A stretch of 64,000 nucleotides of DNA from Paenibacillus sp. P25 (GTDB taxonomy: Bacteria > Bacillota > Bacilli > Paenibacillales > NBRC-103111). The translations under genes were made by a program, and so were the position numbers. Of the stretch, positions 11,590 to 21,709 are shown in pieces. Position 1 is the stretch's first letter. The number at the start of each line of letters is the position of its first letter. The stretch spans positions 6,365,001 to 6,429,000 of the forward strand of contig CP085629.1 of assembly GCA_024704175.1 (NCBI GenBank), written 5' to 3'. The notes beneath the pieces are model-generated. The model searched no databases, was not told the DNA's origin, and saw only the letters and a program-made list of their open reading frames with translations.

Positions 11590-12327
11590 TTGACTCGTCG
11601 ACTTGCGAAATACATGCCGTTCATATTCATTTTGTTGCTGCTGGCGGGATGCAGCCCCAGTGCTAGAACTTCGCCTATCGATCCGACGACCAGCACGTGG
11701 GACAAGTATTTCGTAGGTCCTTTGGCCAATACATTGGATTGGTTCGCCAATCTGCTATGGGGAAGTTACGGCTTGTCCATTCTTGTCGTTACGGTTATCA
11801 TCCGGCTGATTATTTTGCCGCTGACGCTGAAACAATACCGCAGCTCTAAACGGATGCAGGAATTGCAGCCGGAACTCAAGAAGCTGAAGGAAAAATATAA
11901 GGACGACGCGAGAAAGCAGCAGGAAGAAACGATGAAGCTGTTCCAGAAGGAAGGCGTCAACCCTCTGGCCGGATGCTTGCCTCTAATCGTTCAGATGCCG
12001 ATTCTTATCGCTCTGTATAACGCCATCATGCGGAATCATCACATCAGCGAGCATTCCTTCTTATGGATGCAGCTGGGGACGAAGGACCCGTATTACATCT
12101 TGCCGCTTCTGGCCGCCCTGACGACGTACCTTCAGCAGAAGATGATGTCCTCGCAGATGAATGCGCAGATGCAGAGCCTGATGTTCATTTTTCCGGTGAT
12201 GATTTTTGTCATGGCGATGAATTTTGCTTCGGCGCTTCCGCTGTACTGGATTTACAGCAACACGTTCACGATTGTTCAATCTTATTTTATCTATGGTGGG
12301 CCTAACAAAAAAGATCAGAAAAAATAA
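11590..12327 (+). CDS. yidC: Membrane protein insertase YidC/OxaI, lipoprotein (SpoIIIJ type)
   Basis: Inserts proteins into the cytoplasmic membrane, alone or with SecYEG; the SpoIIIJ paralog is also needed in sporulation. 245 residues with a lipoprotein signal peptide whose lipobox is LLLAGCS (Cys about residue 21). Five transmembrane segments follow, with the conserved stretch ILPLTLKQYRSSKRMQ, the long amphipathic coiled coil, and NPLAGCLPLIVQMPILIALY. The start is TTG at 11590 behind GGGAGG. It is followed 15 bases later by jag, the usual partner. Confidence 0.95.
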   Translation: MTRRLAKYMPFIFILLLLAGCSPSARTSPIDPTTSTWDKYFVGPLANTLDWFANLLWGSYGLSILVVTVIIRLIILPLTLKQYRSSKRMQELQPELKKLKEKYKDDARKQQEETMKLFQKEGVNPLAGCLPLIVQMPILIALYNAIMRNHHISEHSFLWMQLGTKDPYYILPLLAALTTYLQQKMMSSQMNAQMQSLMFIFPVMIFVMAMNFASALPLYWIYSNTFTIVQSYFIYGGPNKKDQKK

Positions 12328-12342
12328 GGGTGGCCGGATGAT

Positions 12343-12960
12343 ATGAAGAAAATCGTGGTATCAGGCAAAACGATTGAAGACGCCGTCCGAAAGGGACTTA
12401 AGGAATGGGATACGACGGAGGATCGGGTAAAGGTTCATGTATTGGAGCGACCGGCCAAAGGCTTGTTCGGTTTGATCGGCTCGCGCGATGCGAAGGTAGA
12501 GCTCGAACTGATCCCGGATCCCGTGGAAGAAGCGATGCAATTCCTGAGAGATGTCCTTCGTTCCATGGAGCTGGAAGTCAAGATGGAGCTGAAGGGGAGT
12601 AAGGATGAGCCCGAGCTTCATTTGTTCGGAGGCGAGCTCGGCATGCTGATCGGCCGCCGTGGGCAAACATTGGATGCGCTTCAATACCTCGTCAACATCG
12701 TCGCCAACCGTTATTCGGATCATCATCTGCGTATCGTGCTCGACGCCGAGCATTTCCGCGAACGCCGGAAGAAGACGCTGGAAGAGCTTGCAGAACGTTT
12801 GGCGGAACGCGTCGTCCGGACCAAGAAAGAAGTGATCCTGGAGCCGATGCCGCCTCAGGAACGCAAAATCATTCACTCGCAGCTGCAGCAGCACGCCAAG
12901 GTGCGGACCTTCAGCCGCGGGGATGAACCGAATCGCAGAGTCGTTATCGTATTGCGCTGA
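12343..12960 (+). CDS. jag: RNA-binding protein Jag (KhpB): Jag-N, KH and R3H domains
   Basis: 205 residues. The Jag-N domain (about 1-50) has KKIVVSGKTIEDAVRKGL and the conserved KGLFGLIG. The KH domain (about 80-145) has LIGRRGQTLDALQYLVN in place of the GXXG loop. The R3H domain (about 150-205) has the Arg-x3-His core in QERKIIHSQL. In related Firmicutes it binds RNA and influences cell elongation and division. It forms an operon with yidC and ends at a strong terminator. Confidence 0.94.
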   Translation: MKKIVVSGKTIEDAVRKGLKEWDTTEDRVKVHVLERPAKGLFGLIGSRDAKVELELIPDPVEEAMQFLRDVLRSMELEVKMELKGSKDEPELHLFGGELGMLIGRRGQTLDALQYLVNIVANRYSDHHLRIVLDAEHFRERRKKTLEELAERLAERVVRTKKEVILEPMPPQERKIIHSQLQQHAKVRTFSRGDEPNRRVVIVLR

Positions 12961-12969
12961 TTACCACTT

Positions 12970-13007
12970 GCAATGATGTCATGTCCGTTATGACTTCATT
13001 GCTTTTT
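12970..13007 (+). terminator. Terminator after jag
   Basis: A long stem, GCAATGA then GTCAT paired with ATGAC then TCATTGC (12970-13002), is followed by TTTTT. Confidence 0.9.
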
Positions 13008-13059
13008 CTTTAGTTAAAAAGAAAGTTCTGGGCCATAGAATGTGAATCGGGGTGCAGCT

Positions 13060-14434
13060 ATGTTTGAGGACACCATTGCAGCGATTGCCACGCCCATGGG
13101 GAAGGGGAATTGCTGTCATTCGGGTGAGCGGCGACCAAGCCGTTGAAGTAAGTGAACGTATATTTTCCGGGAAATTAAGGCTATCCGAAGTTCCGTCGCA
13201 TACGGTGCATTATGGGTTTATTCAGAATCCGGCTACCGGAAGCAGGGTGGAGGAGGTTCTGGTCACTGTGATGCGGGGACCGCGGTCGTTTACCCGAGAA
13301 GATGTAGTCGAAATCAGTTGCCACGGCGGTTTTGTATCGGTCCGGAAAGTGCTGGATTTGGTGCTGGAGCACGGGGCGCGGCTTGCGGAGCCGGGAGAGT
13401 TTACGAAGCGGGCGTTTCTTAACGGGCGGATCGACCTTTCCCAGGCGGAGGCGGTCATTGATTTGATCCGCGCGAAGTCGGACCGTGCCTTCCGTATTGC
13501 TCTGAAGCAGTCCGAAGGAAGCCTGTCAAAGAAAATCAAGGCACTTCGTCATACGTTAGTGGAGCTCATGGCCCATATCGAAGTAAATATCGATTATCCC
13601 GAGCATGATGTTGAAGAAATGACGAATGCCTTCATTAAGAACAAGTGTACGGATGCATTGGAAGAAATCGACCGTTTGCTGGCTTCCGCCCAGCAAGGGA
13701 AGATCCTTCGCGAAGGACTCGTTACAGCCATCGTCGGCCGGCCCAATGTCGGCAAGTCTTCGCCGCTTAACACGCTTGCCCAGGAAGAGCGGGCGATTGT
13801 TACCGATATTGCGGGAACGACCAGGGACGTAGTCGAAGAATACGTGCACGTGAACGGGATTCCTCTCAAGCTTTTGGATACGGCAGGGATTCGTGAAACG
13901 ACGGATATCGTCGAGCAAATTGGCGTCGAGAAATCGCGGCAGGCATTGTCCGATGCGGATCTGATCCTCCTTGTGTTTAACGGGGCGGAGCCGCTGCAGT
14001 CCGATGAACGGTTGATGCTCGAGCAGTTGAAGGATCGACAGGTCATCGCTATCATTAATAAGCTCGACCTGCCGCAGCGGATTGAAGCGGAGGAGCTGGA
14101 ACGAGCGTTCGGCGAGGAGCGGGTTGTGCGAATGTCGATCGTCAATCAGCAGGGGATCACGGACTTGGAAAAAGCTATAGCTAGCATTTTCTTCAGCGGT
14201 CAGGTAGAATCAAGTGACCTGACCTATGTCAGCAATGCCCGGCATATTCATTTGCTTAAGAAAGCGAAGGGCTCGCTGGAAGAGGCATATCAGGCTACGG
14301 AAGCCTTCGTGCCGATTGATATGATACAAATCGACATTCGAAACGCGTGGGAGGAACTCGGTGAAATTATTGGAGACTCCGTGAGCGATTCATTAATAGA
14401 TCAGATTTTTTCTCAGTTTTGTTTAGGAAAATAA
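13060..14434 (+). CDS. mnmE: tRNA modification GTPase MnmE (two missing bases near the start)
   Basis: MnmE with MnmG installs the aminomethyl-type group at wobble U34 of tRNAs. The start is ATG at 13060 ([14 protein letters not shown]). The tetrahydrofolate-binding N-terminal domain, a helical domain and an inserted G domain are present. G1 is GRPNVGKS, G3 is DTAG, G4 is NKLD. The end is [10 protein letters not shown] with the catalytic Cys. Two runs of four G at 13098-13101 and 13104-13107 are each one G short of GEGGIAVIRV, shifting the frame by two. After GKS the sequence is SPLN rather than the usual SLLN, a possible single-base error. Length is about 458 residues. Confidence 0.94.
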
Positions 14435-14459
14435 TTTACAGGTAAGGGAGGTATTTACA

Positions 14460-16348
14460 ATGACTTATACAGCAGGAGAGTACGATGTGATTGTCATCGG
14501 GGCGGGCCATGCGGGCTGTGAAGCTGCGCTTGCTGCCGCGCGTATGGGCTGTGAAACATTGCTGCTGACGATTAATTTGGATATGGTGGCTTTTATGCCT
14601 TGCAATCCTTCGGTGGGGGACCTGCTAAAGGGCATGTCGTTCGTGAGATCGACGCGCTTGGCGGCGAAATGGGCCGGAATATTGATAAAACTTACATTCA
14701 GCTGCGCATGCTGAACACCGGTAAAGGGCCGGCCGTACATGCTTTGCGGGCTCAAGCAGATAAATTTCTGTATCAGCACACCATGAAAGAAACGATTGAG
14801 AAAACGGAGCATTTGACGCTTCGTCAAGGCCTGGTTGAAGAGCTCATCGTGGAAGACGGCGTATGCAAAGGCGTCGTTACCAAGACGGGGGCTCATTATT
14901 ACGGAAAATCCGTTGTTCTGACAACGGGTACTTATCTGCGCGGCAAAATCATTATGGGCGAACTCATGTACGAAAGCGGGCCGAACAACCAACAACCGGC
15001 GGTGAAGCTTTCCGAAAATCTTCGCAAGCACGGCTTGGAGCTGGTCCGTTTCAAAACCGGTACGCCGCCTCGCGTGCATAAGGATACGATCGACTTCTCG
15101 AAAACGACGATTCAACCAGGGGATGAAAAACCGAAATTTTTCTCCTACGAAACGACGGAAGAAGTACCGAATCAGCTTCCTTGCTGGCTGACGTATACGT
15201 CGGAAGAGACTCATCAAATCATTAACGATAATCTGCATCGGGCACCTATGTTCTCTGGTGCGATCGAGGGTACCGGTCCTCGCTATTGTCCTTCGATTGA
15301 GGATAAAATCGTACGCTTCAGCGATAAGCCGAAGCACCAAATCTTCCTAGAGCCGGAAGGCCGGAATACGAAGGAATACTATGTGCAGGGGCTGTCAACG
15401 AGCATGCCGGAAGACGTTCAGCTGCAAATTCTTCGTTCCATTCCGGGACTGGAGAAGGTGGAGATGATGCGCACCGGTTATGCCATTGAATATGATGCGG
15501 TTATTCCGACTCAATTGAAACCTTCTTTGGAGACGAAAATCATTGACGGCTTGTTTACCGCCGGCCAAATCAACGGTACTTCCGGTTATGAAGAGGCCGC
15601 AGGGCAAGGGATTATGGCCGGGATTAATGCGGCCCGCAAAGTGCAAGGGAAGGAACCCGTTATTTTGGACCGTTCCGAAGCTTATATCGGCGTGCTGATA
15701 GACGACCTGGTGACCAAAGGAACGAACGAACCTTATCGTCTGCTGACTTCCCGTGCGGAATACCGTCTGCTTCTTCGCCACGATAATGCGGATCTGCGTC
15801 TTACACCGATTGGCTATGAAATCGGACTAATTTCGGAGGAGCGTTATACCCGTTTCCAAGATAAAGTCCGTAAGGTGGAAGAAGAATTGGAACGTTTGAA
15901 AACGACGAAAGTAAAACCGTCCGAGGTTCAGGAGCTTCTGAAATCCTTGGGCAGTGCAGAGATCAACAATTCCGTCGATCTGCTTTCTCTGCTTCGCCGT
16001 CCGGAGGTCACTTACGAGCATATCCACTCGATTTCGCCTTCTGCAGTGGAACTTACGGAAGATATGATGGAGCAGGTCGAAATTCAAGTGAAGTATACAG
16101 GTTATATCGAAAAGCAGCTTGCTCAAGTGGAACGGCTGCGCAAGATGGAAAAGAAACGGATTCCGGACGATATTGTTTATGACGATATTCACGGTATCGC
16201 AACGGAAGCGAAACAAAAGCTGGCAAAAATCAGACCGATTTCCATTGGTCAGGCATCCCGGATTTCCGGTGTTACACCGGCAGATATATCGATCCTGCTC
16301 GTACATCTCGAGCACTATAATAAAGTTCTTGCGGTGAGAGGTTCCTGA
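14460..16348 (+). CDS. mnmG: tRNA uridine-5-carboxymethylaminomethyl enzyme MnmG (GidA; one frameshift)
   Basis: The FAD-dependent partner of MnmE. It starts [21 protein letters not shown], which includes the dinucleotide-binding GxGxxG. Family motifs include [19 protein letters not shown] and [21 protein letters not shown]. Length is about 629 residues, as expected. The frame breaks in the G run at 14615-14619, which is one G short: CNPSVG is followed in the other frame by GPAKGH. It lies 26 bases after mnmE, and its TGA overlaps the rsmG ATG. Confidence 0.95.
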
Positions 16349-17072
16349 TGGATTCCGTGCAGAAGCATTTTACAGAACTCCTCGGTGCCCAAGGGATAAA
16401 GCTTTCCGAGCAGCAACTTGGGCAGTTCGAGGATTACTATCGTGAACTCGTTGACTGGAACGAGCGAATGAATTTAACTGGTATTACAGAGAGAGATCAA
16501 GTTTACATGAAGCATTTTTATGATTCTCTCTCTGTTTCCTTTTTTATTCCTATGAAGGATGTTGGGACGGTTGCCGATATCGGTTCGGGAGCGGGGTTTC
16601 CAAGCATTCCTTTAAGAATCGCTTTTCCACACCTTCGGGTTACGATTATTGATTCTCTAAACAAACGAATTCAGTTTCTCAATCATTTGGTTTCCGTGCT
16701 AGGGCTTTCCGAAGTTCAATGTGTTCATTCCCGCGCTGAAGACGCAGCAAGGCAAAAGGAACACCGGGACCATTATGATCTTGTTACGGCTAGAGCAGTG
16801 GCTCGGCTGGCTGTACTGAATGAATTTTGCTTACCATTCACGGCAGTAGGGGAAGATTCGTTGCTATGAAGGGCAGCGAGGTGGAAGAGGAGACGAAGGA
16901 AGCGGTTTTTAGCTTGAACGAGTTGAAAGGAAAACTTATACATACACACCGGTTCAAGCTTCCGATCGAGGAATCCACACGCCACTTGATTGTTATTGAC
17001 AAAATCGCTCCGACCCCAGGGAAATACCCTCGGAAACCTGGAGTTCCGCTAAAAAGTCCATTGATTAAGTGA
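16348..17072 (+). CDS. rsmG: 16S rRNA 7-methylguanosine methyltransferase RsmG (GidB; one frameshift)
   Basis: Methylates G527 of 16S rRNA using S-adenosylmethionine. It starts [16 protein letters not shown]; the SAM motif VADIGSGAGFPSIPL is near residue 75, and TARAVARLAVLNEF follows. One G is missing from the run at 16849-16852, so FTAVG is followed in the other frame by GRFVAMKGSEVEEE and the protein runs to PLIK. About 241 residues in total. The TGATG overlap suggests translational coupling to mnmG. A parS site begins at the base after the stop. Confidence 0.94.
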
Positions 17073-17088
17073 TGTTTCACGTGGAACA
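17073..17088. promoter_or_regulatory. parS centromere site 1
   Basis: TGTTTCACGTGGAACA is the exact reverse complement of the 16-bp parS consensus for Spo0J/ParB. It lies between rsmG and noc. Confidence 0.95.
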
Positions 17089-17218
17089 TTTTCACATTTG
17101 ACAATTTGGTGAAGTTGAGATCTTTTTGGCATGCAGCAGGAATTTCGACTCGGCATGGAGAATTATTTCTATACAAGAGCTTCTATTTATCGGTTAAAAG
17201 ATCGGGTGGTTATCGTAA

Positions 17219-18055
17219 ATGAAGGAACAAATCTCAAAATTATTTGGTTTTGTAGACAAAGCTTCTACGGATGATGTGAAAGCGGATGAAGTGAAGAGTG
17301 TTCCTGTCAATGACATCGTTCCAAGTCCCTATCAGCCTCGAACGATTTTTGACGATGAACGGATTGATGAACTGTGTCAAACGATTAAAACGCATGGTGT
17401 GATACAACCGATTGTTGTAAGAGTACGTGATAACCGCTACGAATTGATTGCCGGCGAACGCAGATGGCGTGCAGTCAAAAAGCTGGGCTACGAAACGATT
17501 CCGGCTATCATCCGGGAATTCAATGACTCTCAAGCGGCCTCGATTGCGCTGATCGAAAACTTGCAGAGGGAAGGTTTGACTGCGATTGAGGAAGCTATTG
17601 CTTATCAGCAGCTAATTGACATGCACCAGTTGACTCAGGAAAGTCTTGCCCAGCGTTTGGGTAAGAGCCAATCAACCATTGCCAATAAAATTCGACTCCT
17701 GCAGCTTTCTGATCCTGTGAAGCTCGCCCTCATGGAACGTAAAATTACGGAACGCCATGCAAGGGCGCTTCTTTCGCTTGACGAGGAAGAGATGCAGGTG
17801 AAAGTGCTTGAAGATATTATTAGTAAAGAGCTTAACGTGAAACAAACGGAAGCCAGAATCGCATTCCTTAAGGAAACGGTCAAAACCGCCAAAAACAAAG
17901 CGAGAAGATTCTCCTTTTCCAAAGACGTCCGTTTGGCCTTGAATACGATCCGTCAATCGGTCGATATGGTAACTTCTTCCGGTCTTCCTATTAATACGAC
18001 GGAGCAGGATCATGAAGATCACTATGAGATTGTAATTCGGATACCAAAGCGTTAA
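17219..18055 (+). CDS. noc: Nucleoid occlusion protein Noc
   Basis: A ParB-family CTPase that binds DNA and blocks division over the nucleoid. 278 residues. The N-terminus carries a short amphipathic segment, [14 protein letters not shown], typical of Noc membrane targeting. The ParB CTP-binding core has [24 protein letters not shown] and [12 protein letters not shown]. The helix-turn-helix has [21 protein letters not shown]. It is upstream of parA-parB, as in B. subtilis. It differs from ParB below in the N-terminus and in the recognition helix. A terminator follows. Confidence 0.93.
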   Translation: MKEQISKLFGFVDKASTDDVKADEVKSVPVNDIVPSPYQPRTIFDDERIDELCQTIKTHGVIQPIVVRVRDNRYELIAGERRWRAVKKLGYETIPAIIREFNDSQAASIALIENLQREGLTAIEEAIAYQQLIDMHQLTQESLAQRLGKSQSTIANKIRLLQLSDPVKLALMERKITERHARALLSLDEEEMQVKVLEDIISKELNVKQTEARIAFLKETVKTAKNKARRFSFSKDVRLALNTIRQSVDMVTSSGLPINTTEQDHEDHYEIVIRIPKR

Positions 18056-18082
18056 AATAATATTAAGGTTTGCTGTGAAGAG

Positions 18083-18105
18083 GGCCTCTTTAGGAGGCCT
18101 TTCTT
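18083..18105 (+). terminator. Terminator after noc
   Basis: GGCCTC, the loop TTTAG and GAGGCC are followed by TTTCTT. Confidence 0.85.
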
Positions 18106-18720
18106 AAGCGGCAAAATATTATTCTATTTCACATGATGCCATGGAAGCGCGTATCGTAACCTTCTACCTCGAAAGAACGCTTTCAGTTCGTGGTAAATTG
18201 CTCTAGTCCCAATGGGCTTTGGTCTGTAGCTTTTCTTAACGATATAAAAGGTTTGTCTTTGCAAAAGTAATGAAAGCGAAGAATAACTTTTATACCAAGA
18301 AAAGCATCGACTTCATACGGTCTGGCTACTAATGAAATACTTCGATCAGAAGCTTTTCTTAACGATATAAAAGGTTTGTCTTTGCAAAAGTAATGAAAGC
18401 AAAGTATAACCTTTTATACCAAGAAAAGCATCGACTTTAAACGGTCTGGCTACTAATGAAAATACTTCGATCGGAAGCTTTTCTTATAAGATGCGAAAGT
18501 CAAGTTTGAACCGGAGGTTCGGCTTTCGGATCTTTAAGGCAAGCTTCTTAAGACACAATGGTTCAGTCATTGAACCGATTCCAAAACGAGCTTTTCTTTA
18601 GGTGCTGTTATGGTGGTTTAAATTCGTTTATGAAGCAAAATAGTTTTGAACTAACAGGGCTCCGGTCAGGGGCTTTTCTTTTCGATGCGGACGTGAACCA
18701 GGGCGAATCTATATCTACTT
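18106..18720. other. Non-coding, hairpin-rich region between noc and parA
   Basis: About 600 bp without a credible gene. It holds a tandem repeat (annotated separately), a small hairpin at about 18509-18525 (GAACC with GGTTC), another at about 18561-18577 (GGTTCA with TGAACC), and GCTTTTCTT recurring at least five times. This motif also closes a hairpin in each repeat. It may be a structured leader, a non-coding RNA or degenerate repeats; no known RNA family was recognised. Confidence 0.6.
18228..18475. repeat. Tandem repeat, two copies of about 123-125 bp with nested hairpins
   Basis: Copy 1 is 18228-18350 and copy 2 is 18351-18475, nearly identical; a third start follows at 18476. In copy 2, TATAAAAGGTT (18366-18376) pairs with AACCTTTTATA (18408-18418) and the inner CTTTGC pairs with GCAAAG. 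A second hairpin pairs AAGAAAAGC (18421) with GCTTTTCTT (18477). Copy 1 has small deletions in the same arms. Confidence 0.85.
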
Positions 18721-18753
18721 GTTAATCCAGTTTTTATTTGAGGTGAAATGATT

Positions 18754-19513
18754 TTGTCTAAGATAATTGCCATAACGAATCAAAAGGGCGGGGTTGGCAA
18801 GACGACGACTTCTGTGAATTTAGGCGCATCCCTAGCTTCTTTGGGCAAAAAGGTGCTTGCTTGTCGATATCGACCCGCAGGGTAATACAACGAGCGGTAT
18901 TGGTGTCAACAAAGCCGATGTTGAGTACTGTATTTATGACGTTATTATTAACGACGTACATCCTAAGGATGCCATGGTAGATACAGCCATCGAAAATTTA
19001 AAAATTATCCCTGCCACGATTCAGTTGGCGGGTGCTGAAATTGAACTCGTTCCAACAATTTCAAGAGAAGTCCGATTAAAGAAGTCTTTGCAGCTCGTAA
19101 AGCACATGTTCGATTATATTCTTATCGATTGCCCTCCATCCCTTGGCATTTTAACCGTTAACTCTTTAACGGCATCGGATTCCGTCATCATTCCCATTCA
19201 ATGTGAATATTATGCACTCGAGGGACTCAGTCAGTTATTGAACACGGTACGTTTGGTGCAAAAGCATCTAAATACGACGCTTCAAATTGAAGGTGTATTG
19301 CTTACGATGTTTGACGCCAGGACCAACCTGGGCATGCAAGTTATCGAAGAAGTAAAGAAGTATTTTCAGCAAAAAGTTTACCAGACGATCATTCCCCGTA
19401 ATGTTCGCCTTAGTGAAGCTCCGAGCCATGGACAGTCGATTATTACTTACGACCCGAGATCCAAAGGAGCTGAGGTCTATATGGAGCTGGCAAAGGAAGT
19501 GATTGCATTATGA
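18754..19513 (+). CDS. parA: Chromosome-partitioning ATPase ParA/Soj (one frameshift)
   Basis: A deviant-Walker ATPase that moves ParB-parS complexes and regulates DnaA. The start TTG at 18754 ([20 protein letters not shown]) is chosen because GAGGTG lies at proper distance and the protein matches relatives; the ATG at 18748 is only 2 bases from that site. The deviant Walker A is KGGVGKTT, and [10 protein letters not shown] follows. One extra base at about 18859 breaks [11 protein letters not shown]. About 252 residues. Its stop overlaps the parB start. Confidence 0.94.
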
Positions 19514-20364
19514 GTAAAAGATTAGGGAAGGGTCTGGATGCTTTATTGCCGGCTCTCAGTATTAATGAAGATGATAAGGTAGTTGAGATTCCTTTAGCTC
19601 AGCTTCGTCCGAACCCATATCAGCCGCGGCGCAATTTTAATGATGAATCGATCCAGGAGCTCGCTCAATCCATCAAGGAACACGGCGTAATTCAACCGAT
19701 TATTGTCCGAAGTGTTCTGAAAGGATATGAAATCATTGCAGGGGAGCGCCGGTTTAGAGCTTCACAGGCTACAGGCTTGGCAACCATTCCTGCCGTTGTA
19801 AGAAAATTCACGGATCAACAGGTTATGGAAATTGCGTTGATCGAAAACGTCCAGCGTGAAGATTTGAATGCGATGGAGATTGCGATTGCCTATCAAGCGC
19901 TGATCGATCAGTTCTCCCTAACTCAAGAAGAACTTTCGATGAAGGTGGGTAAAAGCCGGTCGCACATCGCCAACTTCCTTCGACTGCTGCAGCTTCCCGA
20001 GGATGTGAAGGAATATGTTTCACGTGGAACATTGTCGATGGGACATGCCAAAGCGATCGTCGGCTTGAAAGACAAGAAGCTGATTAAAGCTTTGGCGGAT
20101 ACCACTATAAAAGAGCAGTGGAGCGTCCGTCAACTGGAGGACGAAGTCAAGAAGCTTGAAGATCTGGCCGATACAAAAAAAACGAAAACAAAGCCGAAGA
20201 AAAAGGATCCATATATCAATCAATTGGAAGAAAGCCTCCGCGAATTGTACAGAACAACCGTTAAAATCAAACATGGCAATAACAAAGGGAAAATTGAACT
20301 TTTGTATTATTCCAAGGATGACTTGGATCGGTTGTTGGAATTGTTACAGGGAAAGACATCCTAA
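19510..20364 (+). CDS. parB: Chromosome-partitioning protein ParB/Spo0J
   Basis: A parS-binding CTPase clamp, intact, 284 residues. It starts [16 protein letters not shown], the segment that stimulates ParA. The CTP-binding motifs are GVIQPIIVRSVLKGYEIIAGERRFRAS and EIALIENVQREDLN. The helix-turn-helix is LSMKVGKSRSHIANFLRLLQL, and the C-terminal dimerisation domain ends LDRLLELLQG. It overlaps parA by 4 bases (ATGA), and it carries a parS site in its own coding sequence. Confidence 0.96.
   Translation: MSKRLGKGLDALLPALSINEDDKVVEIPLAQLRPNPYQPRRNFNDESIQELAQSIKEHGVIQPIIVRSVLKGYEIIAGERRFRASQATGLATIPAVVRKFTDQQVMEIALIENVQREDLNAMEIAIAYQALIDQFSLTQEELSMKVGKSRSHIANFLRLLQLPEDVKEYVSRGTLSMGHAKAIVGLKDKKLIKALADTTIKEQWSVRQLEDEVKKLEDLADTKKTKTKPKKKDPYINQLEESLRELYRTTVKIKHGNNKGKIELLYYSKDDLDRLLELLQGKTS
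20016..20031. promoter_or_regulatory. parS centromere site 2, inside parB
   Basis: TGTTTCACGTGGAACA again matches the 16-bp consensus exactly. In B. subtilis a parS site also lies within spo0J. Confidence 0.95.
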
Positions 20365-20375
20365 TGAAAAGCAGC

Positions 20376-20433
20376 ATAGCATACCTCGGGAGTTGCCTGG
20401 TGGACACAGGCGGACAAGGTATGCTATCTTTTT
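20376..20433 (+). terminator. Terminator after parB
   Basis: An 11-bp perfect stem (ATAGCATACCT with AGGTATGCTAT) around a large loop is followed by CTTTTT. Confidence 0.85.
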
Positions 20434-20463
20434 GTTTATCCCGCTGGGAAGGAGAACCAAAAT

Positions 20464-21615
20464 ATGACGATTTATTTGGATCATGCCGCTACTTCTTGGC
20501 CTAAACCGCCGGAAGTTTTGGAGGCGATGAAAGTCTGTATGGAACAGTACGCTGCAAACCCGGGTAGAGGAAGTCACCGAATGGCGGTGCAGGCAAGCAG
20601 GGTTCTCTTCGAAGGCCGGAAACGGCTGGCGCGGCTGTTTGGGATTAAGAATCCGAATGATATCGCTTATATGCAGAATACGACTATGGCACTGAATCAA
20701 GCGATCAAAGGGTTTGTGAAAGAAAACCAGCATATTGTCTGTACGGCGGTGGAGCATAACTCGGTAAGAAGACCGCTCGAATATTTGAAGCGGACGAAAA
20801 ATATCGAGGTAACCTATGTAAAAACGAATGCTAAAGGCGAGTTGTCCGTGGATGATGTGAAAGAGGCCATTCGCAGCCAAACGGCGCTTGTAGTATGCAA
20901 TCACAGCTCTAATCTGCTGGGGAGCATTTTGCCGGTGGACAAGATGGGGGAGCTTTGCCGGGAGAAGGGCATAAAGCTCCTGGTGGATGCAGCTCAGACG
21001 GCGGGGACGTTGGATATTGATGTAGAAAAGCTGGGTATTGATATGCTCGCTTTTCCCGGACATAAGGGCTTGCTTGGTCCGCTTGGAACAGGGGGGCTTT
21101 ATATTCATCCGGATTTGGATCTGGAGCCGCTCCTCCATGGAGGGACGGGAAGTCAGTCGGAAGCGGTGGATCAGCCTCAGGTTCGTCCGGACCGGTATGA
21201 GTCGGGAACGCAAAATGCGGTAGGGATAGCAGGTTTGTCAGAGGGAGTGAAATATATTCTTGCCGAAACACCGGGGAAGATTCATCGCCGGGAATGGGAG
21301 TTGACCCAAAGACTCATGGCCGGCCTGATGGAAATTGAAGGGATCACCATGTTTGGACCGGATCTGGGGCAAAATAAGACAGGTATCGTTTCGTTCAATG
21401 TGGGACAGGCCGATTCATCGGAAATTGCATTTATATTGGACCAGTCTTTTGATATCGCAGTAAGAGCGGGTTTCCACTGCACGCCCTTGGCGCATGAAAT
21501 GGCAGGGACGCTGGATCGGGGAGCTGTAAGGGCAAGCGTCGGTGCTTTTACTACTGAAGATGAAGTGGATGCATTGATTGGTGCGGTTCGTGAGCTCGCG
21601 AAGCATTACAGCTAA
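20464..21615 (+). CDS. PLP-dependent aminotransferase class V, cysteine desulfurase-like
   Basis: 383 residues, intact. It begins MTIYLDHAATSWPKPPEV. The PLP-binding lysine is in AFPGHKGLLGPLGTGG near residue 205, and the likely catalytic Cys is in RAGFHCTPLAHE near residue 340. The architecture fits the cysteine desulfurase family that includes CsdA-like enzymes and takes sulfur from cysteine. No iscU or sufU-like gene is adjacent, so the sulfur acceptor is unknown. It lies directly downstream of the parB terminator with its own ribosome site. Confidence 0.85.
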   Translation: MTIYLDHAATSWPKPPEVLEAMKVCMEQYAANPGRGSHRMAVQASRVLFEGRKRLARLFGIKNPNDIAYMQNTTMALNQAIKGFVKENQHIVCTAVEHNSVRRPLEYLKRTKNIEVTYVKTNAKGELSVDDVKEAIRSQTALVVCNHSSNLLGSILPVDKMGELCREKGIKLLVDAAQTAGTLDIDVEKLGIDMLAFPGHKGLLGPLGTGGLYIHPDLDLEPLLHGGTGSQSEAVDQPQVRPDRYESGTQNAVGIAGLSEGVKYILAETPGKIHRREWELTQRLMAGLMEIEGITMFGPDLGQNKTGIVSFNVGQADSSEIAFILDQSFDIAVRAGFHCTPLAHEMAGTLDRGAVRASVGAFTTEDEVDALIGAVRELAKHYS

Positions 21616-21709
21616 TAGAAATGAATCGGAAAGCAAAAGTATTGCGTAAGTAATTATATGGTGATTGAAGTTTGAAATATAAAGAGATTGTATCGGCAGG
21701 AGGAACAGA

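Noticed and set aside
13052-13110. Alternative GTG start of mnmE giving an unbroken frame
   Set aside because: It encodes a nonsense N-terminus; the ATG at 13060 gives the conserved [14 protein letters not shown] once two G are restored.
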